The notes under the pieces were generated by a model. It did not search any database and had not been told where the DNA came from. It saw only the letters and a program-made list of their open reading frames with translations. From Picochlorum sp. 'celeri' (Eukaryota > Chlorophyta > Trebouxiophyceae), in assembly GCA_010909725.1 (NCBI GenBank), contig JAACMV010000003.1, positions 124,001 to 188,000 of the forward strand: a DNA stretch of 64,000 nucleotides, given 5' to 3'. The translations under genes and the position numbers were made by a program. Numbering within the stretch: position 1 is the stretch's first letter; every line of letters starts with the position of its first letter. Shown here in pieces: positions 1 to 10,418 of the stretch.

Positions 1-337
1 TCTCCTCTTGCTCCTTTCTTGTCTCAAGTTCTTCCTCTTCACTACTACTCCCGTCATCCTCATGACCCCCTGACACATCTTCAGATTCCGTCCGCAGCAG
101 ATTGATCAAACCCTCCACAACCTCATCCACACCCCTCTCATTCCCATTCGAATCCATGACATGTTCCACCAAACCCCGCAACCCCTCCTCCAATGCCTCA
201 ACATCCTCCCTCTGACATTCTTCTAATGTATTAGACTCTAACAATGCTGTCACATAGTCAATAACGTATTCGTCAACAACCTCGTCCCGATCAGAGGCAT
301 GTTTCAGAACAGAAAGAACGCCATGTCGCAGTGACAT
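1..337 (-). CDS. ABCF3/GCN20-like ABC-F protein, N-terminal fragment (cut by window edge)
   Basis: An open frame starts at an ATG at 337 and runs leftward off the window without a stop. The visible ~112 residues are acidic. They begin with a helical segment containing DEYVIDYVTALLES, followed by a second helical block and a Ser/Glu-rich stretch. This resembles the N-terminal regulatory domain of ABCF3/GCN20 proteins, which precedes the two ATPase cassettes and acts with GCN1 in ribosome-linked stress signalling. No ATPase motif lies in the window, so the family call rests on the N-terminal pattern alone. The sequence to the left would settle it. The neighbouring NDUFS5 gene is also on the minus strand, about 170 bp upstream. 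Confidence 0.5.
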   Translation of the reverse strand, partial: MSLRHGVLSVLKHASDRDEVVDEYVIDYVTALLESNTLEECQREDVEALEEGLRGLVEHVMDSNGNERGVDEVVEGLINLLRTESEDVSGGHEDDGSSSEEEELETRKEQEE

Positions 338-396
338 GAATAGCACCACCAATACGACTACTCAATGTCTATTACAATACTATTATTATCTTTATT

Positions 397-417
397 TTAC
401 TACTACTACTACTACTA
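397..417. repeat. (TAC)n microsatellite
   Basis: Seven trinucleotide units in the spacer between the ABCF-like and NDUFS5 genes. Confidence 0.85.
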
Positions 418-511
418 GATTAGATTAGAGGGAAGGAGCTGACCATGAGGCAACACACCCATCTGGTTGTTACTGCTGTGTGGCATAAGACCTGTACTGT
501 ATGCTTTTTTA

Positions 512-842
512 TTACTGATGCTGCTGCTGCGGTTGGTCCTGGCCAAGATGGTCACCACGGATCTCTGACCTATACACTGCATTCAACCTAGCAAATTCCT
601 TTCTATGATGGAGGCATTCCAAGTAATCATCCCTAAAATCTTTGCATTGTTTTGGGTCATCTGCCTCGGACATACAGGCTGAGAAATCCATCCAAATAGG
701 GTAGCATCTGCGTATCAAATGATATATGAATAATAGTATTAGAACGGGATGCGTCTAGAAAAGCAAAAACTGGAGCAGAAGAGAAAGAATCGGTACCCAC
801 ATACCTCCCAGGTTTTCCACCAATCCCGAATCCGCTCGACAT
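512..842 (-). CDS. NDUFS5: NADH dehydrogenase (complex I) NDUFS5/15 kDa-type subunit
   Basis: Two exons, 842-805 and 707-512, are separated by a 97-nt intron (GTATGT...CGCAG). Exon 1 encodes MSSGFGIGGKPG and the split Arg codon; exon 2 continues CYPIWMDFSACM. The 77-residue product has the twin CX9C (CHCH) pattern of NDUFS5, including the characteristic DYLECLHHRKEF block shared with plant homologues. Such subunits are imported into the mitochondrial intermembrane space, oxidised by the Mia40 pathway, and sit on the P side of complex I. The last residues are Gln/His-rich. The gene is divergent from RBBP5, and the two share a 300-bp promoter region. Without the spliced first exon the conserved N-terminus would be missed. 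Confidence 0.93.
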
Positions 843-1142
843 GGTAGATATATATGCAGTGGTAGTAAGTAACGTTGATTTTGTATTGAATAGTAGCAGG
901 TTTTGGATTTGGATGCCTTGATGGATTGTCACGAGAAGGCATGGGATTGTGACCTGGATCGGTGGGTACCCACCGGTGCACCGGTGGGTTTGATGGGATG
1001 CTCATTTTCAATGCATTGAAGTCCATATGGACTTATTGTTCTATATAAGGAACTTGATGTGATTTTGAAAATGCCCATTCGGTGTTCCATCGACGATAGG
1101 ATCTGCGATGAGTGGAATATATGTATATAATAGATCATCAAT
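843..1142. promoter_or_regulatory. Divergent promoter between NDUFS5 and RBBP5
   Basis: This 300-bp spacer separates two divergent ATGs. It contains a short GC-rich patch with the near-repeat CCACCGGTGCACCGGTGGG around 968-987, which is strongly self-complementary, and a TATA-like tataatag stretch near 1126-1132. I see no further coding potential that is not a shadow of the flanking genes. Promoter function is inferred from position. Confidence 0.4.
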
Positions 1143-2573
1143 ATGGAGCAATATGATGATGGTGTGGAGGCTGTGCCTGAGCGTATAGAGGCCTGTTTCG
1201 AATGTCCTCCATCTTCTTCATCTTCTTCTGCTGCGTATGCTTCGGAGGATAGTGGGGCGCTTGTCGCCAAAATGGTGTCCATGGATATACAGGAGAGATA
1301 TCTTGTGACTGGGTGCGAGGATGGTCGGATTATTGTGTGGGATTTGGAGAGGAGAGGCCTGGCGTGTGAACTGCGGGGTGAGCATACAAGTGCCGTGAGG
1401 CACGTGTTGTGGGGCGATGGTGGGCAGTATGTGGTTGCTGCTCATGATGCAGGTGTCGTAGTGTGCTGGGATGTCGGCGAGCGAACGGTTTTATGTCAGA
1501 AGGATGGGTTTGTTGGTGTGAGGAATCTGTGCCGATGGGGTGGTGGGGTGATGAGGTGTATTATATCGACTGTCGACGGTGTACAGTGTGTCTCAGTGAT
1601 GCATGATGTTGAAGAAAAGACATGGTGTATTCGAGTGGTACCTTTTCATGAGGCTGCGGGCTTGCCCGAGGCATGGTATCTAGAGACACGCAAGCAGCAG
1701 CAGCAGCAGAAAGCTGGGAAAGGAAAAGAAAAGCCTACAGAGCAGGGGAGTATTGTAAAATATTTAGAGGTGAAGGAGACGAGTGGGAAGTCTCCTTCAG
1801 GGGCTATATCAAGAAGTAATGCACCACACGTGTATTCGAATGAATCGTTTATTGCCCTGTATTTGAAAAAGACGGGGAAACTGGAGGTGTACAGGGCAGG
1901 CGATGCATCACGTGTGGGGACGTTCATGCTCAAAGAAGGAACGCATGTGTCGGATGTGTGCTTTATGACTCTTGATAGTACATCTCGGAAGGATGATGAA
2001 TCGTCAGTGTCACCATCATCATATGCTGTGGTTTCCTGCGCACACGAGTACATTGTGGTGTTGGACTTGAATGCAGAGACCGAAAAGCTCGCGGTGGCAT
2101 GTCAGTTTGATTTTTCTATTGCAGGAAAATCTGATAAAAAGAAGAGGCGTCATACGTGGACATGTTCCTGTGTGTCACCCAAAGGCGGGTTTATTTTTAG
2201 TGGCATGACCATGCATGGTGATACTCAGCAGTATATTGTGAGTTGGAATCGTGTCGCCAGCCGAGCAGAGAATGTACTCAAAGCACCACAGGGAAAGCCT
2301 GTGTCTATGCTGTGTCACCCCGACCCTAGGCCTATGCAGCTTTTTGTCCTGTGTGATGATGGCAAGGTATATGTATGGTGCTCCATCATCTCTCAACGTT
2401 GGAGCATCTTTCAACCTGAATTTGAGACGCTGGAATGCAATAGAGAGTATCAAGAAGCTGAGAATGAATTCGATGAAGATATGGATGTTGAACTTGTGGG
2501 CGAGGAGCACAACAGAGGTCATCAGCTGCTGTATGATATTGATGATGCAGATGCCACTATTGATGTGACATAA
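1143..2573 (+). CDS. RBBP5: RBBP5/SWD1-like WD40 subunit of COMPASS histone H3K4 methyltransferase
   Basis: Single-exon 476-residue WD-repeat protein. Early blades carry the sequence VTGCEDGRIIVWDLERRG, the same position and pattern as the first blade of RbBP5/Swd1. After the propeller comes a hinge reading WSIFQPEFETLECNREYQE, closely matching the WSAFAPDF...ENVEYEERE hinge of RbBP5, and then an acidic tail. In known complexes RbBP5 binds ASH2L and the SET enzyme and stimulates H3K4 methylation in the nucleus. Ser- and Gln-rich inserts near residues 23-30 and 180-186 are low complexity. The family hinge is what separates it from generic WD40 proteins. Confidence 0.9.
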   Translation: MEQYDDGVEAVPERIEACFECPPSSSSSSAAYASEDSGALVAKMVSMDIQERYLVTGCEDGRIIVWDLERRGLACELRGEHTSAVRHVLWGDGGQYVVAAHDAGVVVCWDVGERTVLCQKDGFVGVRNLCRWGGGVMRCIISTVDGVQCVSVMHDVEEKTWCIRVVPFHEAAGLPEAWYLETRKQQQQQKAGKGKEKPTEQGSIVKYLEVKETSGKSPSGAISRSNAPHVYSNESFIALYLKKTGKLEVYRAGDASRVGTFMLKEGTHVSDVCFMTLDSTSRKDDESSVSPSSYAVVSCAHEYIVVLDLNAETEKLAVACQFDFSIAGKSDKKKRRHTWTCSCVSPKGGFIFSGMTMHGDTQQYIVSWNRVASRAENVLKAPQGKPVSMLCHPDPRPMQLFVLCDDGKVYVWCSIISQRWSIFQPEFETLECNREYQEAENEFDEDMDVELVGEEHNRGHQLLYDIDDADATIDVT

Positions 2574-3064
2574 TGATTGCTTTTTTTAGGTATGAGTGTA
2601 AGACTTCTATACACGATCATAAGAACATTTGAATGTTTGTATCAAAGAGAGATCGTGTGCAAATATGACGCACGCAACCACGCCTCGTCTGGTCACCATT
2701 GGCCTGGCAAGGTCACGTGCAATCCAGCTTCGTAGACTACGCAATACGTTACAGATCACATCGAATACAATATTGGACTCTATTTCACCATAGTATACGA
2801 TGTTTGGGACAAACAGAGGGCCCCAGCCACGGACCAGCCGAGCATGCAGGCTCATTCGGCTGAGTGCCGCATGCACCAAGGATGCCTCCACTGACCATCT
2901 CGAGGCATGTGAGGTTCCAGGGACAAATCTAGCGCCGATGAGATGCGCTAGCATCAACAACGGCCAGATTCTTCATGGTGAGCCATATTCAATTCTTATT
3001 CAAATTATTTGGTACTTGAACACCAAGTCAAAACTAAAGTTTGTGTGACTCGAATCGTGTACTC
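2574..3064. other. 491-bp spacer with a GC-rich, hairpin-forming block
   Basis: AT-rich flanks enclose a more GC-rich block at about 2690-2960. Inside it, 2842-2874 can fold as GCATGC, then CTCA, a TTCGGC loop, TGAG, then GCATGC. No convincing protein is present: a 117-codon minus-strand frame at 2607-2960 has no recognisable family. I could not match it to U1-U6, SRP, RNase P or a tRNA by eye. It also serves as the 3' flank of RBBP5 and the promoter of the next gene. Confidence 0.35.
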
Positions 3065-4758
3065 ATGAAGTTGTTGATTGCTTTGGCGCTCTGCGCCCTA
3101 CTTGGCTGTGCTGCTGGACAGGATGGAGGTACGTGTTTGCGATTGATCTGTGGTGATTCGGGGACCTGTGTGCACATATGCATGCATATACCTTGATGCG
3201 GTGTTGTTTTGGTGCGTGGTGGATCCGGGAGCACTCGGTGGTAGACTTTGCAGCCGGTCAACGGCTTTGGCGGTTTGGCGGGAAAGTCGCTGCGGTCGCC
3301 CCAACAGAGTTCCACCACGGCTATGGGTATACGAAGTGATATTTGGGTATGATTATGCAATCTGTATGGGTGCCAGCGTCGATGGCGGGGTGAGAATGCT
3401 GGTTGTGTGTGAGCACGTGCGCAGTCCTGTAGTGCAACGGTGTCATGGCCATATCATTATCCTGACGCGTGTTTCAATATCGCTATGCAGGAGCTCCTCC
3501 AGAGCAGCGTTTCATTGGAAAGGCTGTCCAAAGAACTGCGCTTACTGAAGTTGGGACGAGGGAGGTGAAATTGACTGCGTACACTGGCAATCTTTTGTTT
3601 GCCACTGAGTATGAGTTCAAGTGTGTTGAGGCCGGTGCTGGTTGCGATGCTCCTGCGGCTGGCACTACTGTCTCCGGAGTGTTCGTCAAAGGAAAGTCAG
3701 AAGCCTCAGGCACAGTCGAGGGATTGGAGCCGGAGACTGTTTATGACTGCTATGTCATCACAAATGACAAAAAGTGTGGCAAGCCTTTCCGAGTGGAGAC
3801 AGAGCCAGTTTTGTTGTTGGGTCGTTCTTTGTTTGCCTGCGACATTGTCAAACAAATCAGTCAGGACGATGAGGGAATATTCAAGCCCACACCAAAAATT
3901 AAGGATTGTCGTCCCAACCCAACCACTGCTGTGGATGCTAATGACATTATTGTTGATGTCATCCCCATCTCCATTGTTGTACAGGGTGAAAAGGTGACTT
4001 TCACTTATGTAGATGACATAGTCGACATACCAACAGTGTATGGTGTGCAGACATGTACTCTGACTCAGGCAGGAACCCAGATCACCGACTGCAAAGAGGT
4101 CCTGGATCAAGCGGGTCAGGGCCTGACTTCATATGCACCGGCTGGGCTGGAGATCCTAGGAAAACAAGCGTATGTTACCAGGCCAGATGGATCGGATGTC
4201 CTCTTGTGCACCATTGACAAGGATGGTGAGTTCACTGACTGTGACCAAACAGGACCAGATGATCAGAGTTTTGCAAACCTGCATGCCTCAGGAGATATTA
4301 TGTACCTCTCAGGAGTTGATGGTGTGACCGTTTGCTCCATCGAGGCCAATGGCGAGTTATCAGGCTGCAAAGCGGCATACGAGAGGAAATTGGGAGAAAT
4401 GGAGAACCAGGTGATGGCCTCTTCAAATCAATTCTTTGCAACCAACATGAATGGAGTTGCAATGGAATCCATCTACGAAACCGCCGTACAGGGAAGCACT
4501 GCATATATGACAAGTCCATTCTCTGGCACAGTCTACGTGTGCTCTGTGAAGTCCGACAGCACCTTCACTGGTTGTGAACCAACTGGGCTTCAAGGTGATT
4601 TCCTTTTCCCAACGAGTATCCTTGTCCAGGGAAACACTGCCTATGTCGCTTCCGATGGCTTCAATCCTATTGTTGTATGCTCTGTTCTCGAGACAGGAGG
4701 GCTTGCCAATTGCATGCAAAGGGAGGACCTTCCTGATGCTGTTGCCTTTGGACTCTGA
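3065..4758 (+). CDS. Secreted protein with FN3-like domain and five Cys-pair (beta-propeller-like) repeats
   Basis: Exons 3065-3128 and 3491-4758 (intron 362 nt, GTACGT...ATGCAG) give 443 residues. Exon 1 is a classic signal peptide starting MKLLIALALCALLGC. Residues about 40-130 look like a fibronectin-III/beta-sandwich, with VEGLEPETVYDCYVI near the end. After it come five repeats of the form hydrophobic-x-x-C-[ST]-[ILV]...G-x-[LFI]-x-x-C (for example VLLCTIDKDGEFTDC and VTVCSIEANGELSGC), each followed by an A-Y-V or M-Y-L strand, which suggests propeller blades each closed by a disulfide. Extracellular location and fold are inferred; no function is recognised. Skipping the first exon would hide the signal peptide. 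Confidence 0.8.
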
Positions 4759-5243
4759 GCATTGCTGTGCCATGATGAGAAGACACATGCCCACACAATC
4801 ATCCACCTGTACATATACAACAACCACAAGAGAAGTACTAGGGCCTCGTCTCATTGCAATGTGAGGACAGTTTGAATGTTAACGTTCATTGTAGCACCAA
4901 TGGCTGCTATTTGATTGATTAATTGTTCATAGATGTAACATTCCTGTCATGACTGGCATCTCCTTCTTAAAAATGCCTCCATCCCAAAGGTCACCTATAC
5001 CTACTTGTGTGTATTACAGAACTACTATATATCAAAGAATAAAAAATCCAAATATCGTGTTGAATATCCATGAATGAATTCTATTCATGAGAGAAAGAAG
5101 GCAGTTGTTCGCGTTCAATGATCTCAACATTCGAATGTGTTTTAATTGCAACAAGGAAGCCTTTATGCATGTGTATTGAGCCATTCTAATTTTGAATATT
5201 TATTTGGAAGAATTAGTGAGAGTGGTTGGAATTTCAGGCAAGT
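4759..5243. other. 485-bp spacer, 3' flank of secreted gene and formin promoter
   Basis: AT-rich sequence with several short direct echoes of the words gaatgaat and attcatga around 5070-5095. No exon-like segment or RNA gene was found. The formin leader probably begins near its right end. Confidence 0.4.
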
Positions 5244-8200
5244 ATGTCTGTTGGACTGAAAGATTTTTTGCCTGGTTGGTTGTCTGGGCAGGACGGTCAA
5301 CAACTGAGGCGTGTGGCTTCCATTGGGGATGGAGAGATCGTTTCAGCGGCCTATGGTACGTCATGTTGCACTGTATCTTTGTGTAAACATCCCTGGTAGG
5401 ATTCCCCAGCGCTATGGAATCATGTATTTGAATATTTGGTTGTGCAGATGTGTCACAGGACATGTGGAGGCATGATGTTGTTGTGACTGCAGAGTCACAT
5501 CAAACGTGCTCGTTGTCGGCAGAGTACCGGTCATTTTTGAGAAGCATAGCAAGGAAACTGGCGTCCAAAGAGGCCAATGGCTCTTCCCTCCTGATGAATC
5601 TAGGGCCCGTGTGGAATGATGTGCTTGATTTGAAAACATGTGTGTGGCAGATGCAAGACTGTGTGTGGGAGAGTCCATCGGGGTTGGGGATATGTCCATT
5701 GGATACTTTAGCGAGCATTTGTGGTAGAATTCATGAGCATATGGCTCGGATAAAGAATCCTATGGTCATTCTGCATGCTCATACATGTACTGGTACTGGG
5801 TCCCAGGTTGCTTATTTCATTGCTGTGGCGCATCATATATTCTCAGCTGGCGTGGACTCCGTGGGTGATGCAGTGCTATTGATTCAAAAGCATCGAAATC
5901 TTTTGTCAATGGATTCCGCCTCGATCGTGGGTTTGCTGCCTGCCCAGAAGCGATACTGTGAATATTTGTCCTGGATTTTGCATCACCCTCATGTGGTTCC
6001 TGATCATGGTGCCGACTATCTGTTGACTCGTGTGAGATTTCGCATGCTACAAGCTTTTCATGTTCAGTCAGTGGGTGAAGAGGAAGGCTGGAGGCCAGAA
6101 CGGTTGCTCATGGGCGTGTACTGTGGTGGGAGGCAGGTGTGGTCAGGTGGGGTGTGTCCTGGATCCATCGTGGATGATGGCGATACATTAGATTTCGATA
6201 TAGACGGAACAGGAGAGTATGAAAGGAGAGGTGTTTGTATGTCTGGGGATGTGGTGATTGCAGTCTGGTTCAATGATCACAAGTCGCGTTGGACGCCTCC
6301 TCGACTGGCATATGCTTTTCACGCATCATTTATGGCATGTGAAGAGGAGGGGCATGAAGGAAAGGTGCGACTTTTCGCAAGGCATTTGGATACTCCGGAT
6401 GCGTCGATGAGCTACCGAGATCTTGCGGAGAAGGAAGGATTTTGGATGGAGATGGAGTTTGAGAGCCTCAGGAGGACTGCTGGTGTGTCTTCCATAAGGG
6501 ACGAGTGGGTCGAGACCATGAGGCAGACTGGTGGTCATTTGAAATTGCGTGATGATCATATCCATAGTGACCCAATGAGACGTGTCGTGGCTGAAATGAA
6601 GAGCGCTAATGGGGTTCAAAATGGTTCTGGCGACACCAATGTGCTTGTGGTTGAAGAGCATGAAACAGAAGAAGAAGGGATACCTCGTACTGATCCCGAG
6701 ATGTTCAACGAATGGAATGATAAATGCCAACAAGCGCTGACGGATTTAAAGATGCATTTATCAGCAGCACGGGGGCTTTTTCCTGATGATGACGATGTGG
6801 TCAGAGACACTATTGAGGAGCCCAAAGAGGAAATATCAGATGGAGCTGGGGATGAAAATATGCAGAATAGCTACGCAGAATCGCTTTTAGTAGATCAGGA
6901 AGGATGCAAGGTATATGGGTCTTCAACAGGGGAAGCACCTCCTCCTCCTATGCCTGGTTCGAGTGGAGGAAACAAATCTCCAGTGCCATCTCCACCACCC
7001 ATGCCTGGTTCTTCAGCTGCAGGGAGCAAGTCTCCACCACCACCTGCTCCTCCTATGCCTGGTTCGAGTGGAGGAAACAAATCTCCAGTGCCATCTCCAC
7101 CACCCATGCCTGGTTCTTCAGGAGCTGCAGGGAGCAAGTCTCCACCGCCACCTCCTCCTCCTATGCCTGGTTCTAGTGGAGGAAGCAAATCTCCACCGCC
7201 ACCACCTCCTCCTATGCCTGGTTCGAGTGGAGGAAACAAATCTCCAGTGCCATCTCCACCACCCATGCCTGGTTCTTCAGGAGCTGCAGGGAGCAAGTCT
7301 CCACCGCCACCTCCTCCTCCTATGCCTGGTTCGAGTGGAGGAAACAAATCTCCAGTGCCATCTCCACCACCCATGCCTGGTTCTTCAGGAGCTGCAGGGA
7401 GCAAGTCTCCACCACCACCTCCTCCTCCTATGCCTGGTTCGAGTGGAGGAAACAAATCTCCAGTGCCATCTCCACCACCCATGCCTGGTTCTTCAGGAGC
7501 TGCAGGGAGCAAGTCTCCACCGCCACCACCTCCTCCTATGCCTGGTTCGAGTGGAGGAAACAAATCTCCAGTGCCATCTCCGCCACCCATGCCTGGTTCT
7601 TCAGCAGCTGCAGGGAGCAAGTCTCCACCGCCACCACCTCCTCCTATGCCTGGTTCGAGTGGAGGAAACAAATCTCCAGTGCCATCTCCACCACCCATGC
7701 CTGGTTCTTCAGGAGCTGCAGGGAGCAAATCTCCACCACCACCTCCTCCGCCCCCACCAATGTCTGGATCAAAAGGAGACAGAACACCAGCAGAGACGGG
7801 CCCTGTTACAACTCCTGGAAAGCCCAAGCCACCTACCCAAGGATTGCAGACACCTAAAAATGAGGGGCCAAAGTATCGTTCCATCTTTTGGAAAAAGAGT
7901 TTTCTGCGTGGAGGAACAGTATGGTCTGATATAAATCCGGTTCTGGATTTGAATAAAGTAGAAATGGACTTTTTGCATGAGTTGTTCGCTGCCAGAGAAG
8001 CAAAGCAGAACACTCCTGTGTCACAGTCAAAACCTGTGGCATCAACCCCAGAATTCCAAATTGTGCAAGATTTGACGAGAGCAAATAATATTTCCATCAT
8101 GCTGAAATCCTTTGCTTTGTTTGGTTCGCCCTCGGGGATCAAAGAAGCAATCCTGCAAGGCAGTGAAAAGCTGTCAGAAAGGCACCTGGAGCAGCTCAAA

Positions 8201-9190
8201 CAGATGATTCCGAGACAGCAAGAACTCGAAGCAATCAGTTGCTTCACGGGCACAGTATCTGATCTACATCTTCCAGAGCAGTTTCTCGTGAGCATGGCAA
8301 GTATTCCAAGGCTCGAAAGAAAATTGAATGTTCTAATGTTTCAGAAACAATTTCAGACCCTCATTGCTGGAGCCAACAAAGGAATGACTGCTCTTTCCCA
8401 GTCGTGCGAACGAATCAAACATTGCGAGAGACTCAAAATAATCCTATCAGCCATCCTAGCTGCAGGAAACATTCTAAATGCAAACACCATGCGAGGCGGA
8501 GCTTCTGCCATCAAGTTGGAGAGTATTCTCAAGCTGGCAGATGTCAAAGTCGTGAACAAATTCGACAAAGGAAAGCTCGTGGATGGAGTCCAGGTACCAC
8601 CAGTGCAGACATTTTTGGACTTTGTTGCCTGGAAAGTCATGTGCTCGGATACAGACTTGGATGAGGATGGTATCAAACAGGCAGCCCATGAGGGATACCT
8701 TGCAAGAGATTTGGGAGTGTTGAGACAAGCGGTAGTCCTCATGGAATCAGATGTGAAGCAGAATATCGACTCATTAGAAAAAGGAATGAAATTAGTACAA
8801 GACGAGATGAATTTGGAGGAAAATGCCGCATCCAGCGATAATGTTCCAAATAGACAGTCCTCATCCCAATCTACAGCCGATGCAGCTGCCAGCAGTGCTG
8901 ACATCCCAGACGCCAAAGCAGCGTCGCCTTTCCTCACCATGGTCCAAGCATTTGTGAAGCAAGCAGAAGAAGATATCGATCAGATCCGTGCTTCCGCCAA
9001 GAAGACCACTGCAGCCCAAGAAGATATTGTCTCCTGGATGGGAGAAACTGGCTCCCTCGATGCCCCAGAACTGTTGAGAGCAATCCTCCACTTCTCCAGA
9101 GATTTTGATGCATCCTTCTCAAAGGTCTTCCGCATGCTTGGAATTGAAGGCGTCCGCGAGTGTCGCAGCACCAGGCAGGCAGAAGAGTAG
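5244..9190 (+). CDS. Formin with PTEN-like and C2 N-terminus (plant class II architecture), FH1 and FH2
   Basis: Exons 5244-5355 and 5448-9190 (intron 92 nt, GTACGT...TGTGCAG; the split codon reads GAT) encode 1284 residues. Residues about 40-215 resemble the PTEN phosphatase fold, but the catalytic loop HCxxGxxR is replaced by HAHTCTGTGSQ, so it is probably inactive and lipid-binding. A C2-like segment follows (about 232-410), then an acidic linker. The FH1 region (about 536-812) is a tandem proline-rich array, and FH2 runs from KYRSIFWKK (about 846) to about 1250. Formins nucleate and elongate actin filaments using profilin-actin bound to FH1; PTEN-like domains target class II plant formins to membranes. 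The protein is intact and long for the family because of the FH1 expansion. Confidence 0.92.
6938..7768 (+). repeat. 108-bp coding minisatellite in formin FH1
   Basis: A near-perfect tandem array. The word gagtgg (or tagtgg once) recurs at 6961, 7066, 7174, 7225, 7333, 7441, 7549 and 7657, giving steps of 105, 108, 51, 108, 108, 108 and 108 bp. Each 36-residue unit has two halves ending PPPMPGSS, one with GGNKSPVPS and one with GAAGSKSPPP. The 51-bp step is a half-unit. All steps are multiples of three, so the frame is kept. Its antisense strand and +1 frame are also open and give spurious Gly-rich and Leu/His-rich ORFs. Confidence 0.95.
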
Positions 9191-9455
9191 AGGTACCCTC
9201 CTACAACTCCTCTGGACAAGGAAGAGAACTGGTGCGCATCCCGTGGCGGCTCCATTCCGACCGGCCCTTCCAAGCAACCCTCTGCCGAGATGCTATCCTG
9301 CCTCCCACCACCACCATCAGGATAGATGTTGGGCGAGATCCAATAATTAGCATCTACAATAGTGTAAAAATTCTAGGACAACATCCGAACGACCCTGTCC
9401 TAATCAGAGACACCGTCGTCTTTTCAGCAGCCGTACGCAGGGAACACCACATACA

Positions 9456-10217
9456 ATGAAGGTGCTCGCAAGCAGACAATCTGTGGCAATGCCCCAGAGA
9501 ATGGGTATGATTTCTTCAAAGAAGTCATTAGAATCTGGATTCATGACTGGACATGCTCCAGGATTCAAGGGAATGCAGCTCAGACAGACAGTCCACCAGG
9601 TAGCCTCCTGCCGCAACGTCACCGTCATGGCCGCAAAAGGTATGCAGCATAGCACATTGTACTATATTGGATATACAAATACAATTCATAGAATCTCCTT
9701 GCCCATGGATGCCTAGGGTCGAGCAATCGAGCCGGCTCGAAGCAACTCAATGAAATGTGCTACAACTCACAGTTCTCTGACGATGAATTCGACATGACGT
9801 GCAGTATCTGGATATATCAAACTTGCCATTCCAGCAGGAAAGGCCAACCCATCTCCACCAATCGGTCCAGCCTTGGGAGCACAGGGAGTAAACATTATGG
9901 CCTTTTGCAAAGAATACAACGCTGCCACACAGGATAAAATTGGCACCATCATTCCTGTCGAAATCACAGTATACGAGGATAGAAGCTTTACTTTTGTTCT
10001 GAAAACACCACCAGCATCTGTCTTGTTGAAACAGGCTGCTGGCGTAGACAAAGGATCTGGCACACCAAACTCTGCCAAGGTTGGATCAGTGACACAGGAT
10101 CAGCTCAGGGAGATTGCCACCACCAAGCTTCCAGATCTCAACTGTACTGATATCGACGCAGCCATGAAAATTGTAGAGGGAACAGCCAAGAACATGGGAA
10201 TTACGGTCGACGCATAA
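9456..10217 (+). CDS. PRPL11: Plastid 50S ribosomal protein L11 (nuclear encoded)
   Basis: Exons 9456-9639 and 9805-10217 (intron 165 nt, GTATGC...CGTGCAG) give 198 residues. The first ~57 residues are Ser/Lys/Arg/Met-rich without acidic blocks, fitting a chloroplast transit peptide. The mature part begins [19 protein letters not shown] and contains IGPALG and [12 protein letters not shown], diagnostic of bacterial-type L11. L11 forms the GTPase-associated centre of the large subunit with the 23S rRNA thiostrepton loop. The C-terminal RNA-binding domain (TTKLPDLN...GTAKNMGI) is complete. A mitochondrial destination is possible but the presequence and close bacterial similarity favour the plastid. 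Confidence 0.9.
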
Positions 10218-10418
10218 CCATAATAGTACAGTATTCTATTTCTTTTCACCAGATGTAAATAAGTCATTATTATTACATGTGGAATACATGTCACATCCGC
10301 ATTCCATGAATTTTTTAATTAATGATAACTACATTGTGCCATGATAGGAGGAGGAAAAAGAAAATGTTGAGGGCGTGATCTTCCATTCGAAAATCTGGCC
10401 AAGAAGAGAATCAGCAAT

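Noticed and set aside
929..1445. Minus-strand ORFs opposite the 5' end of RBBP5
   Set aside because: They are antisense shadows of the RBBP5 coding region and promoter.
2607..2960. 117-codon minus-strand ORF downstream of RBBP5
   Set aside because: No family resemblance; it overlaps the GC-rich hairpin block and lacks intron or neighbour support.
6938..7768. CRISPR-like regular repeats
   Set aside because: Contiguous tandem coding repeats without unique spacers, inside a eukaryotic gene.
6895..8295. 466-codon minus-strand Gly-rich ORF and 339-codon plus-strand Leu/His-rich ORF across the FH1 region
   Set aside because: Both are by-products of the 108-bp repeat being stop-free in several frames; the formin frame alone continues into recognisable PTEN-like and FH2 domains.
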